Assembly: GCF_016908375.1 (NCBI RefSeq)
Contig: NZ_JAFBDS010000003.1
Coordinates: 62,001-126,000, forward strand
Reading direction: 5' to 3'
Source: Amphibacillus cookii
GTDB taxonomy: Bacteria; Bacillota; Bacilli; Bacillales; Amphibacillaceae
DNA: 64,000 nt
Position 1 is the stretch's first letter, and every line of letters starts with the position of its first letter. Positions 25,344-34,939 of this stretch are shown in pieces. The position numbers and the translations under genes were made by a program. Under the pieces are notes generated by a model. It was not told where the DNA came from. It was given only the letters and a program-made list of their open reading frames with translations, and ran no database searches.

Positions 25344-26823
25344 ACAGACCATCGAACAGTTAATCATAAAAGTGATCGAAGCCGGCTTGATTGATGCGCG
25401 TGATCGTATCTATTGTCGCAATCAAATCTTAGGCTTACTTGAACGGGATACATTTTCAAGTACGGACATAGCTGACAGTGATCGATCAATACCTCAGTTG
25501 CTTCAGCTATTAATTGATGATGCCGTGGCGCGTCATGTTATCGGTCCTGCCCTAGATGAACGTGAACGACTTGATGCCGAGTTAATGAACGTTTTTTTAT
25601 CTAAGCCATCTGAGATTAATCAAATATTTCATCGGCATTATGCTGAACACCCTAAACATGCAACTAATTTTTTCTATCACTTGAGCCAAGTTAGCAATTA
25701 TATTCAAACCGAACGCATTGCAAAAAACATACATTACAAAGCAAGTACAGATTATGGTAAAGTAGATATAACCATTAATTTGTCAAAGCCTGAAAAAGAT
25801 CCTGAGCAAATCAAACGCGAGCGCCAAGTTAAGCAAGATGTCCAGTATCCCCAATGTTTACTATGTATTGAAAATGAAGGGTATGTGGGTAGGACTGGAC
25901 ATCCAGCTCGGTCAAACCATCGCGTGATCGATCTTAATTTAGCTGGAGAAGATTGGCATTTTCAATTCTCGCCATATGTTTATTACAATGAACACAGTAT
26001 CGTTTTTTCTAAAGAGCATCGACCAATGGTCATATCTAAAAATACGTTTAAGCGGTTATTAGCTTTTGTTGAGCAATTTCCACATTATTTTATTGGTTCC
26101 AATGCCGACTTACCGATTGTTGGTGGTAGCATTCTTAGTCATGACCACTATCAAGCTGGGCAATATACGTTTGGAATGACTGAAGCAGATGATGCTTTTA
26201 CGTTTACACTAAATCGTTATCCTGATATCACAGCCAGTGTCCTTCATTGGCCGATGTCTGTTATTCGCTTACGGCATTCGAGTCAAGAGCGACTTACTGA
26301 CGCGGCTGACCAGATCTTAACCGCCTGGCGTCAGTATAGCGATCATGAAGCTGATCTTTTAGCTTTCACCGAAGAGACACCACACAACACGATTACGCCA
26401 ATTGCTCGGTTTAGAGGTCAACAATATGAACTCGATTTAGTGCTACGTAATAACCGTACAACAGACACACACCCAGATGGACTGTTTCATCCTCATCAAG
26501 ATGTCCATCATATTAAGAAAGAAAATATCGGCTTAATCGAGGTCATGGGTTTAGCGGTCTTACCACCAAGATTGAAAAACGAGCTTGATCAAATAAAGAA
26601 ATATTTAACCAATCAATCCAGCGAAATCGAAGCTTATCATCAAGAATGGGCCGAACAAATGAAACAGAACACCCCGAATTTAACCGTTGACAATGTTGAG
26701 CACGTTGTCGAACAGGCGCTAGCGAAGAAATTTATTAAAGTGTTACAGGATGCAGGTGTGTTTAAATTAAACACAGAAGGGAAAGCAGCTTTTAAACGGT
26801 TTCTTTCAACATTAAATAGTTAA
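25336..26823 (+). CDS. galT: Galactose-1-phosphate uridylyltransferase, class II (Bacillus/Lactobacillus type)
   Basis: A 495-residue class II GalT, the Gram-positive type that is longer than the E. coli enzyme and differs in sequence. It has the YPQCLLCIENEGYVGRTGHPARSNHR region (about 172-197), SKEHRPMVISKNTFKRLL, and SILSHDHYQAGQYTFGM, which carries the histidine motif. The ATG at 25336 follows AAGGAGGG. It exchanges UMP between UDP-glucose and galactose-1-phosphate. It overlaps galE by 8 bp and is followed 19 bp later by galM. Confidence 0.93.
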   Translation: MIEQTIEQLIIKVIEAGLIDARDRIYCRNQILGLLERDTFSSTDIADSDRSIPQLLQLLIDDAVARHVIGPALDERERLDAELMNVFLSKPSEINQIFHRHYAEHPKHATNFFYHLSQVSNYIQTERIAKNIHYKASTDYGKVDITINLSKPEKDPEQIKRERQVKQDVQYPQCLLCIENEGYVGRTGHPARSNHRVIDLNLAGEDWHFQFSPYVYYNEHSIVFSKEHRPMVISKNTFKRLLAFVEQFPHYFIGSNADLPIVGGSILSHDHYQAGQYTFGMTEADDAFTFTLNRYPDITASVLHWPMSVIRLRHSSQERLTDAADQILTAWRQYSDHEADLLAFTEETPHNTITPIARFRGQQYELDLVLRNNRTTDTHPDGLFHPHQDVHHIKKENIGLIEVMGLAVLPPRLKNELDQIKKYLTNQSSEIEAYHQEWAEQMKQNTPNLTVDNVEHVVEQALAKKFIKVLQDAGVFKLNTEGKAAFKRFLSTLNS

Positions 26824-26842
26824 GTAAAGAGGAGGAATGATT

Positions 26843-27889
26843 ATGCAAGTTAAACAAATCCCTTTAACGATTGAAGGGCAATCATGGACGGAATACACAT
26901 TAGAAAATGATCACGGTATGAGTGTTAGCTTCTTAGATTTCGGTGGTATTATTACCTCTATAAATGTTCCAGATCGAAATCAGCAAATTGAGAACGTTGT
27001 CATTGGTTTTCGCAACTATGAAGATTACTTAAATAACAGTAATTATTTCGGTGCGCTCATCGGACGTGTAGCAGGACGTATTGAGAATGCTCGCTTCACA
27101 TTAAATGACAAAACGTATACGTTACCAGCAAATGAAAATTCGCATCATTTACACGGTGGTCCAATTGGGCTCCACGCTGTTATATGGCAAGTCGAGTTAA
27201 TCGAAACAGCCACACATGTAGGTGCTATCCTCTACCATACAAGCCTTGATGGTGAAGCAGGCTACCCGGGTACGATTAAATATAAAATATCGTATACGTT
27301 AACAAATGACAACGCACTCACGATCGATTACGAAGCATTCTCTGATCAAGATACGGTGTTAACCTTAACTAACCACTCGTATTTCAATTTATCGGGAGAT
27401 TTAAAAGATACCATCCTTGGTCATCACGTTAAAATGGATGCAAGCCAATTTGTAGAGTTAGATGAAGAACTGATACCTACTGGAAGAATTTTGCCTGTCG
27501 CAAATACGGTATTTGATTTCACAACAGGACGTCCGCTTGCAGATGGTGTCGATTCTGGTGATCCACAAACCATTTATGCTAAAAATGGTTATGACCATTT
27601 CTTTATTTTTGATCAACAAAAAGAAGAGAAGATTATCGTGACAGAACCTCACAGTGGCCGAGTCCTAACCGTTACCACTGACCAACCAGGTGTTGTTATG
27701 TACACCTCAAATGGATTAGATGATACGTTAACATTAAAAGAAAGAAACAGCGCGAAGCACTTAGGGGTTTGTTTAGAAACACAAAGCTCCCCTGCATCAC
27801 TTGAGCATGCAGGCTTTCCAAGCATATATCTTAAAGCATCAGAACTTTATCACAAAACAACAACCTTTACCTTTACAACACAGAGCTAA
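26843..27889 (+). CDS. galM: Aldose 1-epimerase (mutarotase)
   Basis: A 348-residue beta-sandwich epimerase that interconverts beta- and alpha-galactose before GalK. GRVAGRIENARFTLN, ENSHHLHGG (substrate histidine) and LTNHSYFNLSG (catalytic histidine region) are family motifs. A glutamate in VCLETQSSP is the likely base. I chose ATG 26843 because GGAGG lies 7 bp upstream; the ATG at 26837 is only 1-2 bp from it. It is the last gene of the gal operon, and no T-rich terminator was seen before the R3 element. Confidence 0.93.
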   Translation: MQVKQIPLTIEGQSWTEYTLENDHGMSVSFLDFGGIITSINVPDRNQQIENVVIGFRNYEDYLNNSNYFGALIGRVAGRIENARFTLNDKTYTLPANENSHHLHGGPIGLHAVIWQVELIETATHVGAILYHTSLDGEAGYPGTIKYKISYTLTNDNALTIDYEAFSDQDTVLTLTNHSYFNLSGDLKDTILGHHVKMDASQFVELDEELIPTGRILPVANTVFDFTTGRPLADGVDSGDPQTIYAKNGYDHFFIFDQQKEEKIIVTEPHSGRVLTVTTDQPGVVMYTSNGLDDTLTLKERNSAKHLGVCLETQSSPASLEHAGFPSIYLKASELYHKTTTFTFTTQS

Positions 27890-27911
27890 CCAATGATCGT
27901 TATGTGCCTTT

Positions 27912-28274
27912 ACTGAAAATAGTCATTCAACCTTGATAGCGCTCAATAGACTCTGACTTTACTTCTGCATGGATGCGCCCGCAACACGTTTAGCACGTTA
28001 TGTCGTTCCGAAAAGCAAGGGATTCGCTTTTCGCGGGCTCATCCTATTCATGCAGAAGTTTCACCCCTTGCTTATCTCCAATTAGACTGTGGTTTCTACT
28101 GAATGCGATTTCTCCATTTTTCGTGCGATCGCAACTCGCTTTCATGCGAAATTCTTACTTTTCGTCCGATCAAGGTTTATAATCAATCGAAAATCTATAT
28201 TCAAACGGAACGTTTATATTTAATATGAGATCTACCCTTATGCTATCCCTGGAAATTCAGATGCGAAAGTTGAG
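27912..28274 (-). repeat. R3 element, copy A (one R2 unit)
   Basis: This is an inverted homologue of the element at 37784-38369, colinear over its length. One end is CTCAACTTTCGCATCTGAAT, read on the minus strand from 28274. The interior has a single R2 unit (about 28115-28170) and a conserved segment with GATGAGCCCGCGAAAAGCGAAT. The other end, ACTGAAAATAGTC, has lost the outer GCGAAAGTTGAG repeat. Confidence 0.8.
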
Positions 28275-28312
28275 CATATAAGAACAAAGCGACGGCAAAG
28301 TAAAAGTGGACC

Positions 28313-29515
28313 TCATATCGAAATTTCACCATTTTTCGCAAACAACTCCACTAATATCAGTGCAACAGCTCCTAATGCTGTGGCATGATCACCTAAATCG
28401 GATAAACAAATCGCTGTTGACTTAGCTGAAGCTGTTAATGCACGCTCTTTCACCGTCGCTTTAATGGCTGGTAATAAATATTTACCTGCCTTAGCGACAC
28501 CACCATTCAAAATGATTTGACTTGGATTTAACGTATGAATCAAATTCGTTAATCCGATTCCGATATATTTACCGGTTTCGGTTAAAATCATTTCGGCAAA
28601 CTGATCTCCTGATTCTGCCGCTTTGTATACGTCATATGCTGTTAAATGATCACCTTCAGTTAAAGAAGTGGTAACCCCCTCTTTCATTAGCTGGTTTGTT
28701 CGCTCAGCTATAGCAGGACCAGAAATAATCGTTTGCAAACACCCGCGATTACCACACGAACAAACCTCACCATTTAAATCGATCGTCATATGACCAATTT
28801 CGCCGGCTATATGTGACTCCCCACGATATAACTCACCATCAATAGCAACACCAGCCCCTACACCTGTTCCAATGTTAACAGCGACAAGTCGGTCACTGCC
28901 TTTCCCTTGACCGAACCACGTCTCTGCTAATGCTAGGGCGCGAGCATCATTTTCAACGCTAACCAAATAAGTGAAGTGATTGGATAATGTCTCTTTAATT
29001 GGCATGTTATATAAGTCTAAGTTAGGTGCATAAAGCGATTCACCGGCTTCAGCATCGACTACGCCATGCATCGCTACCCCAATGCCGATCACATCATTAG
29101 CTCGTTCTGAGTTGAGTTTAAGGATTTCTTCTGTACCTTCAATTAACTTGTCGAGAAACTGTGCTTCTGTAATCGGTAATGGTAACTGATATTGTAGATT
29201 AGATATAATGTCACCAGCTAAATTGGTTAATACAATATCTATTTTAGTTGGACCTGCATCAATGCCAATCATATAGTACGCTTGATGATCAATCACAAGC
29301 ATCGTTGGCTTCCGTCCACCTTTTGACATGCCTTGTGTACTTTCTTTAACAATCTTTTGATCGATTAACTCTTTAACAAGTGACCCCACTGTCGGAGGGG
29401 TTAATTTTGTTTCTTTCGCTATTTGCGCTCGAGATATGGGTCCATCATTTAAAATTTTCGTTAAAATAATTGATTTATTTAATGACTTCATCGCTTGAAA
29501 ACTACCACGTTGCAT
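28313..29515 (-). CDS. ROK-family transcriptional repressor (NagC/XylR type)
   Basis: A 400-residue repressor. Residues 10-70 form a winged helix-turn-helix (ISRAQIAKETKLTPPTVGSLVKELIDQKIV). A ROK sugar-kinase-like domain follows, with DAGPTKIDIVLTNL, VAVNIGTGVGAGVAIDGELYRG and the ROK zinc motif GEIGHMTIDLNGEVCSCGNRGCLQT. XylR and NagC are the known relatives. The palindrome at its own promoter shares its 13-bp core with the start of the galactose operon transcript, so I infer that it controls galKETM and itself. A xylose role cannot be excluded because no xyl genes are in view. Confidence 0.85.
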   Translation of the reverse strand: MQRGSFQAMKSLNKSIILTKILNDGPISRAQIAKETKLTPPTVGSLVKELIDQKIVKESTQGMSKGGRKPTMLVIDHQAYYMIGIDAGPTKIDIVLTNLAGDIISNLQYQLPLPITEAQFLDKLIEGTEEILKLNSERANDVIGIGVAMHGVVDAEAGESLYAPNLDLYNMPIKETLSNHFTYLVSVENDARALALAETWFGQGKGSDRLVAVNIGTGVGAGVAIDGELYRGESHIAGEIGHMTIDLNGEVCSCGNRGCLQTIISGPAIAERTNQLMKEGVTTSLTEGDHLTAYDVYKAAESGDQFAEMILTETGKYIGIGLTNLIHTLNPSQIILNGGVAKAGKYLLPAIKATVKERALTASAKSTAICLSDLGDHATALGAVALILVELFAKNGEISI

Positions 29516-29563
29516 CTACTTAACCTCCGTTAACTCAATACTATCCTGACCTTTATTTTATCA

Positions 29564-29584
29564 CTTTAGTTAATTTAATTAAAG
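29564..29584 (-). promoter_or_regulatory. Palindromic operator at the ROK gene promoter
   Basis: A 21-bp palindrome, CTTTAGTTAA-T-TTAATTAAAG, with only one mismatched pair apart from the centre. It overlaps the likely promoter (GATAAAAT follows on the minus strand). The inner TTAATTTAATTAA recurs at galK. Confidence 0.6.
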
Positions 29585-29689
29585 AAGTTGATAGAAATAC
29601 ATCGTCGATATTCACAGCAAAAAAGAACAAATTTGAGTAACTGGTCATTTCACGCTTAATAATGATAAAAAAATAGATGATTACTTAAA

Positions 29690-29727
29690 AAAAGTTGAAA
29701 CGCTTTTACCTCGCGTTTCAACTTTTC
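29690..29727. terminator. Terminator of oleate hydratase gene
   Basis: AAAAGTTGAAACGC and GCGTTTCAACTTTT are perfect 14-bp arms with A/T runs on both sides, so it could stop transcripts in both directions. Confidence 0.88.
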
Positions 29728-29747
29728 CAACGGTAACGACACAGCAT

Positions 29748-31517
29748 TTACAGGAGTTGATATTCTTTTAATAACCGTATTACCTCGGTATCAGACATAC
29801 GGTTAAGCCCTTTATTGATGATTTGTTTTGTTTCATCCGGTAATGCTAAATCAGTAAGTTTTTGCCCATCGAGCATTTTAGCTGTTGAATCAAGTAAAAC
29901 ACGTATATCATAAGCAGAGGCAAAAACTTCTGGCACCCCTCTATCAATATTAAGTAAAGTGTAGACAGCCTCCATTGCTGTTCTTACAGAGTACTCAGTC
30001 GTAAAGACGGTATCTCTTGGTGTTTCAGCAAAGTTGCCAATAAAGGCAGCGTTAACACATCCCTCGGGCACCACATTGGGGCGATCACCAGCCGATCGAG
30101 TCATGAAATAAGAAGTAACAAAAGGCATCATACAGGGTATACAATTAGCAGCATGTGTAGCCATGTCATGAATTTCAACTTCTGGAACACCTAAGTGATA
30201 AAGCCATTCCTCCGTAATTTCAATACCTGTACAATCTTTCATTGGTTTTTTGATATAGTTACCAGGAACGTCACAATATAAGCTATAAACCCAAACAACT
30301 AACTGATCAGCTGGCTGATCCTTAAAGTGGGGTTGTCTGTTAAGGGTAAAGCTCATCAGCCAATTAGAGTCTTTAATAGTGACTATCCCACCAGTGACTA
30401 CTTTCCCGCTAAAGGGATCACGTTTGCAAATTTTCTCAATATAAGTTGGGATACGATCGTCTAAAGTCGTGATCGTCGCTGATTCCCAGTTGCTTTCTGC
30501 AATGTTTCCACAGAATATTTCCGGTGATCCAAAGGCAGGATCTTGTTTAGCTATATTTTTCCACAGCTCCCAACTCCCCCCAAGATCATGATTAATAGCA
30601 GCTGGTGTATGATTATCACCAAGCGTAGAACTTTCCGTGTTACTTCCGTTCGTGATAAATACAAAGTCATCTTCTGTAAGTGATAGATGCTTTTCCTCGT
30701 TGTGCTGTTGATAAACGATTGTTTTAGCAACTTTTTTATTATGAGTAATGGCAAACTCTACTTGTGTCACTGTTGTATCGTATTGAAAGGTAACACCATG
30801 ATTTTCTAGAAATGTTATAAGTGGTAAAGCTAAAGATTCATATTGATTATATTTGGTAAACTTAAGTGCAGAGAAATCAGGTAAACCACCGATATGATGA
30901 ATAAACCGCGCAAGGTAACGGCGCATCTCCATTGCACTGTGCCATGGTTCAAATGCAAACATCGTTTGCCAGTAAAGCCAAAAATTCGACTCAAAAAAGT
31001 CTTCACTTAATACATCTGTAATTTTTAATTTTTCCAATTTATCTTCTGGAGTGAAAAAGAGTTGAATCAGTTCCATTGAAGCCGTTTGGCTCAAGGTGAA
31101 CTTCCCATCAGTATGGGCGTCCTCCCCTCTGTTCACAATCGCACGTTGCAAAGAGTAATTGGGGTCTTCCTTATTAAGCCAATAAAATTCATCTAGTACA
31201 GAAGCTCCATCTATTTCTAGCGAAGGAATCGAACGGAACAAATCCCATAAACATTCAAAATGATCTTCCATTTCTCGACCCCCACGAATGATAAAGCCAC
31301 GATCGTTATTATAGATACCATCAAGGCCTCCACCGCCAATATCAAGCGCTTCGAAAATATGGATGTTTTCACCTTTCATTTGACCATCACGAATGAGGAA
31401 AGCAGCGGCCGATAAAGAGGCTAAACCTGATCCAATCAGGTAAGCGCTTTTTTTATCGACATCTTTTGGTTTTTTCGGACGAGCAAATGCTTCATAATTT
31501 CCATTGCTATAATACAT
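29748..31517 (-). CDS. ohyA: Oleate hydratase (myosin-cross-reactive antigen family)
   Basis: A 589-residue FAD enzyme that adds water across the cis-9 double bond of oleate and related fatty acids, giving 10-hydroxystearate and reducing fatty-acid toxicity. The FAD motif [20 protein letters not shown] (about 26-45), [17 protein letters not shown] (substrate and FAD contact), [16 protein letters not shown] and [22 protein letters not shown] are strongly conserved in the family. The length is normal. It is monocistronic and divergent from a TetR-type regulator, which probably senses fatty acids. Confidence 0.95.
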   Translation of the reverse strand: MYYSNGNYEAFARPKKPKDVDKKSAYLIGSGLASLSAAAFLIRDGQMKGENIHIFEALDIGGGGLDGIYNNDRGFIIRGGREMEDHFECLWDLFRSIPSLEIDGASVLDEFYWLNKEDPNYSLQRAIVNRGEDAHTDGKFTLSQTASMELIQLFFTPEDKLEKLKITDVLSEDFFESNFWLYWQTMFAFEPWHSAMEMRRYLARFIHHIGGLPDFSALKFTKYNQYESLALPLITFLENHGVTFQYDTTVTQVEFAITHNKKVAKTIVYQQHNEEKHLSLTEDDFVFITNGSNTESSTLGDNHTPAAINHDLGGSWELWKNIAKQDPAFGSPEIFCGNIAESNWESATITTLDDRIPTYIEKICKRDPFSGKVVTGGIVTIKDSNWLMSFTLNRQPHFKDQPADQLVVWVYSLYCDVPGNYIKKPMKDCTGIEITEEWLYHLGVPEVEIHDMATHAANCIPCMMPFVTSYFMTRSAGDRPNVVPEGCVNAAFIGNFAETPRDTVFTTEYSVRTAMEAVYTLLNIDRGVPEVFASAYDIRVLLDSTAKMLDGQKLTDLALPDETKQIINKGLNRMSDTEVIRLLKEYQLL

Positions 31518-31610
31518 TAGAATAACCTCCTCGTTTTAAATTCATCTTCATTGTATTGGTTATTTTTGCATGCTAATATAGACATTAAATACTCGATGTT
31601 TAATTTTTCA

Positions 31611-31620
31611 ACATTAATGT
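31611..31620. promoter_or_regulatory. Candidate operator between ohyA and the TetR gene
   Basis: ACATTAATGT is a perfect 10-bp palindrome, with a related GACATTAAATA about 20-30 bp away, in the shared divergent promoter region. It is a plausible TetR-type site but not diagnostic. Confidence 0.3.
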
Positions 31621-31705
31621 GAAATTGTATAAAAAATAATAATGCTTTGAAGTGTCGTGCAGTAAGAAAAAAACTTTTATGATTAAGAGGCGATTTACTG
31701 TGACC

Positions 31706-32251
31706 ATGTATACGAAGCAAGCTTTAGCCAATGCCTTAAAAGATACGCTGAGTATAAAACCTTTAGACAAGATTACAGTTAAAGAATTAGTGCAAGTCTG
31801 TAATCTTAATCGGCAAACATTTTACTATCATTTTCAAGATATCTACGCCTTACTTGCATGGATTTATAAAACAGAAGCAATTGGGGCGATTAAGGATTGC
31901 AGTTCACACAAGACATGGAAACAAGGACTAACGATTATTCTGAATTACATGGCAGATCATAAGCGTTTGTGCATTAATACCTATCGTTCATTAGCAAGAG
32001 AGCATTTAGAGATGTCTTTAAATCAAGTGCTCTATGATTTGTTAGTGGGGGTGATCGATGAAATGACGGATTCTGAAAAATTATCTGAATCAGATAAGCA
32101 ATTTATTCTTCAATTTTATAGTCACGCTTTTACCGGAATATTAATTGACTGGATTAAAGATGAGATGAACATACCAACAGAAAAAATGGTTGATTCTATT
32201 AGCCTATTAATGGACGGACAATTTGGCTACTTAATTGAAAAACTAAAATAG
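31706..32251 (+). CDS. TetR-family regulator next to oleate hydratase
   Basis: About 181 residues. The N-terminal helix-turn-helix reads MYTKQALANALKDTLSIKPLDKITVKELVQVCNLNRQTFYYHFQDIYALLAWIY, the typical TetR fold of the DhaS-like subgroup. The C-terminal ligand-binding part is all helical. I use ATG 31706. The GTG at 31700 is nearly as likely because GAGG lies 9-10 bp before it, and the ATG at 31652 is too far upstream. Its divergent position implies control of ohyA, perhaps in response to unsaturated fatty acids. This is inferred from context. Confidence 0.8.
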   Translation: MYTKQALANALKDTLSIKPLDKITVKELVQVCNLNRQTFYYHFQDIYALLAWIYKTEAIGAIKDCSSHKTWKQGLTIILNYMADHKRLCINTYRSLAREHLEMSLNQVLYDLLVGVIDEMTDSEKLSESDKQFILQFYSHAFTGILIDWIKDEMNIPTEKMVDSISLLMDGQFGYLIEKLK

Positions 32252-32311
32252 ATTAAAAAAAGATCAGATGAAATAATACAATGCCGAAACTGACTAAATA
32301 GAACACCAAAA

Positions 32312-32340
32312 ACCACAGGCTTATTGTTTAAGACTGTGGT
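32312..32340 (-). terminator. Hairpin with T run, likely minus-strand terminator
   Basis: CCACAG-G-CTTA pairs with TAAG-A-CTGTGG. On the minus strand it is followed by five T. It could end the adenine deaminase transcript about 460 bp after the gene, or the convergent TetR transcript less efficiently. Confidence 0.5.
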
Positions 32341-32464
32341 CAAGTTCGTGATCTTATGGTTGTATACTATTTGACGTTGGTGAAGGGAATTCTCCATTTC
32401 ATGCGTTTGTGTAATGGGGGTAGACTTTCGTTAACGTCTTTTCTATTTCTCTAATTATAGCAAT

Positions 32465-32598
32465 GGGTTCGGTCATCCAGTGATTCGCTTTCCGCAGGCA
32501 CGGCTTCAGCTAACTCATGTGCGCACCAAACGCGCACATGAGTGGATCTTCAGCTCGTGCTATTCCTGCAGGAGTCTCATTACTTCCTGACCGAACCC
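32465..32598. repeat. R4 palindromic repeat, 134 bp
   Basis: GGGTTCGGTCA and TGACCGAACCC form perfect 11-bp terminal inverted repeats. The centre is ACTCATGTGCGC, loop, GCGCACATGAGT. The arms contain GCTTTCCGCAGGCACGGCTTC and CCTGCAGGAGTCTC, phrases common in intergenic repeats of Bacillaceae. The whole can fold into one long imperfect hairpin. Confidence 0.75.
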
Positions 32599-32801
32599 GT
32601 ATGAATTTACGTGTAGATAGACATTTAAATTAAGTTAAGATCTATTGAATCGAAATCAGCCCAAAATGCACCTAACCAAACAAACATTCACTTATAAAAT
32701 CGGCAATTATTCTCACCCACGTCATTTGACAAAGAACCGATCTTATTGCCCTTTTTTCGGGGTGAATTGTGACTCTCCGAATAAGTTCATATTTAGATTG
32801 A

Positions 32802-34586
32802 TCAACCCTCTAAAACATTAATTAACTCAAATGTAGTCACATCAACCAAACCACGATTTGAGATGCGAATGTCTGGAATAACAGGTAGCGCAATTAATGA
32901 CAATGTCATAAATGGTGCGTGGATCGAGCAGCCAAGGTGCTGCCATGCCGCTTCAAGTTGCTGAACCTGTCTGACGACGTCTTCTGCGTTACGATCTGAC
33001 ATTAAGCCAGCTACTGGCATAGGAACTTCTGCTAAAACGTCACCTTGATCAACTACCAACATCCCTCCACCAAGCTCAATTAACTTGTTAGCTGCGATCA
33101 CCATATCGTCATCATTGGCTCCCATCACAAGCAAATTATGACTGTCGTGAGCAACCGTTGAGGCAACTGCACCACGCTTTAAACCAAAGCCATGGGCAAA
33201 GGCAACTGAAATATCACCCGATTGATGATGGCGATCAAGACAAGCCAATTTAACGACGTCTTGTGTTAAGTCTGAGTGTACTTCTCCTGTCTGATTCGCC
33301 GTTAGCTTAAATTGAGTACGCTCTGTTCGCGCACTATTTTCTATAATTTTTATTACATTCGTTGTAACGGTCTCCTTGCTTCCGCTCGTTTTAACAACAA
33401 GATCAGACTTCGTCACTGGACGTTGAACATGGACTGAATTTTTGATCTTGGCTGGATACGTATATGATGGTAAATCTATAGTGAGTTCGCCTTCGCGCGC
33501 AACCAGCTCACCATTCACAATCACCATTGAAGGTTCCATCTTTTCTAAATCGTCAAGAATGATTAAATCTGCTACTTTACGAGGCGAAACACTGCCATAA
33601 TCATCAGCTAATTTGAAATAGCGAGCCGTATTTATGGTCGCAAGCTTAATAGCGGTAACAGGATCAACCCCCTCTTCTATCGCTCGCCTAACAACATGGT
33701 TAATTTGTCCTTTCTCAACTAAAGTCTGAGGGTAGATATCATCGGTCACTAAAATAATATGGTCTGTATTGACTTGATCTTCTGTTATCACCTTAATGAC
33801 TTCCTTGACGTCTTGCCAAGCCGAACCTTCACGAATCATTAAATACATACCTAGACGCAGCTTTTCCAAAGCTTGTTCACGTGTCACTGTTTCGTGACAA
33901 GAATCAACACCAGATGCTAAGTACGCTTGTAACATTTGATCTGATCCTTCTGGGAAGTGACCCGTCACTGTCTGTTCTGCTTCAATCGTGGCATTGATCT
34001 CACCGATCATTTTCTGATCACGAGCGATCACGCCCGGAAAATTCATGACTTCTCCAAGACCAACCACGTTCGACCAAGTTAAACCTTCTTGAACATCCTC
34101 AACCGTAATCGTCGCACCAGCATCTTCCAAACCATCTGTTGCGGGTACACACGAAGGGAAAGTAGTGAACACATGCAAAGGTAGCTGTTGTCCCTCCTCA
34201 TGCATATAGCGCACGCCTTCTCTGCCAAATACATTCGCCATCTCATGTGGGTCCATAAAGATACTCGTTGTCCCTTTGGTTAAGGCAATACGGGCAAATT
34301 CAGTTACGGTAAGCATCGTACTCTCAACATGCATATGACCGTCCATCAACCCTGGCGCAATATACTTACCATTAAGGTCAATCACCTTGGTCGCCTCACT
34401 AATCGTGTGATCGGCTTTGCCTACATATGCAATCCGTTGTTCTGAAATAGCAACATCGATCCCCTTATTTAGCTCACCTGTAATCACATTAACCAACGTC
34501 CCATTTTTTAAAGCGAGGTCAGCTGGCCGTTCTCCCAACGCTACTGCTATTAATTGTTTATTTATTTTCGGTAATTGACTAATCAT
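32802..34586 (-). CDS. ade: Adenine deaminase
   Basis: A 594-residue amidohydrolase that converts adenine to hypoxanthine and ammonia for purine salvage. GLMDGHMHVESTML supplies metal histidines. MDPHEMANVFG, GHFPEGSDQMLQAYLASGVDSCHE and VTDDIYPQTL match the AdeC family. AHDSHNLLVMGANDDDM in the C-terminal domain is diagnostic for adenine deaminase rather than dihydroorotase or urease relatives. It is monocistronic, behind a purine riboswitch and terminator. The aptamer is of guanine/hypoxanthine type, so control by the reaction product is likely. Confidence 0.95.
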   Translation of the reverse strand: MISQLPKINKQLIAVALGERPADLALKNGTLVNVITGELNKGIDVAISEQRIAYVGKADHTISEATKVIDLNGKYIAPGLMDGHMHVESTMLTVTEFARIALTKGTTSIFMDPHEMANVFGREGVRYMHEEGQQLPLHVFTTFPSCVPATDGLEDAGATITVEDVQEGLTWSNVVGLGEVMNFPGVIARDQKMIGEINATIEAEQTVTGHFPEGSDQMLQAYLASGVDSCHETVTREQALEKLRLGMYLMIREGSAWQDVKEVIKVITEDQVNTDHIILVTDDIYPQTLVEKGQINHVVRRAIEEGVDPVTAIKLATINTARYFKLADDYGSVSPRKVADLIILDDLEKMEPSMVIVNGELVAREGELTIDLPSYTYPAKIKNSVHVQRPVTKSDLVVKTSGSKETVTTNVIKIIENSARTERTQFKLTANQTGEVHSDLTQDVVKLACLDRHHQSGDISVAFAHGFGLKRGAVASTVAHDSHNLLVMGANDDDMVIAANKLIELGGGMLVVDQGDVLAEVPMPVAGLMSDRNAEDVVRQVQQLEAAWQHLGCSIHAPFMTLSLIALPVIPDIRISNRGLVDVTTFELINVLEG

Positions 34587-34631
34587 TCATTAAACTCCCC
34601 TTCTCATTTCATTAACCGCATGATGGTATTG

Positions 34632-34656
34632 AAAAAAGCCTAGTAATAACTAGACT
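34632..34656 (-). terminator. Riboswitch-controlled terminator before ade
   Basis: On the minus strand AGTCTAG, loop TTATTA, CTAGGCT followed by six T. It is the expression platform of the purine riboswitch. Confidence 0.75.
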
Positions 34657-34720
34657 TTTCCAAATGTGCAACGAAAAGAAAGGAGACTAACAACATGTCA
34701 GACGCACCCTTCCTTGTCAC

Positions 34721-34788
34721 ACATGTAGTCCAATGATTTACGGTCATTCGGTAGAAACGCTTATGCCTATTCATAAGCTTATACATGT
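34721..34788 (-). promoter_or_regulatory. Purine riboswitch, guanine/hypoxanthine type, before ade
   Basis: On the minus strand, P1 is ACATGTA / TACATGT. P2 is GCTTATG-AATAGG-CATAAGC. The conserved GTTTCTACC is followed by P3 with the loop CCGTAAA. J3/1 reads GGACTAC. The specificity base is C (the C of GACTA, base 34728 on the plus strand), which selects guanine or hypoxanthine rather than adenine. A TATAAT box at 34896-34891 lies upstream. Confidence 0.88.
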
Positions 34789-34939
34789 ACTCCACAAGCT
34801 ATGCTATTTTTTGTACCACATTTCCTCACTCAGAATCCACTTACTTGTTAAATGATCTTACACATGCGTGCACTCGCTGTGTTCGTTTTTATTATACTTG
34901 GCACTTTAAAATCTTAACTTTGTCGCTTCACACGTTTTG

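Noticed and set aside
32252-32801. A coding gene in the gap between the TetR gene and ade
   Set aside because: Only short frames occur. The sequence is explained by one hairpin and the R4 palindrome.
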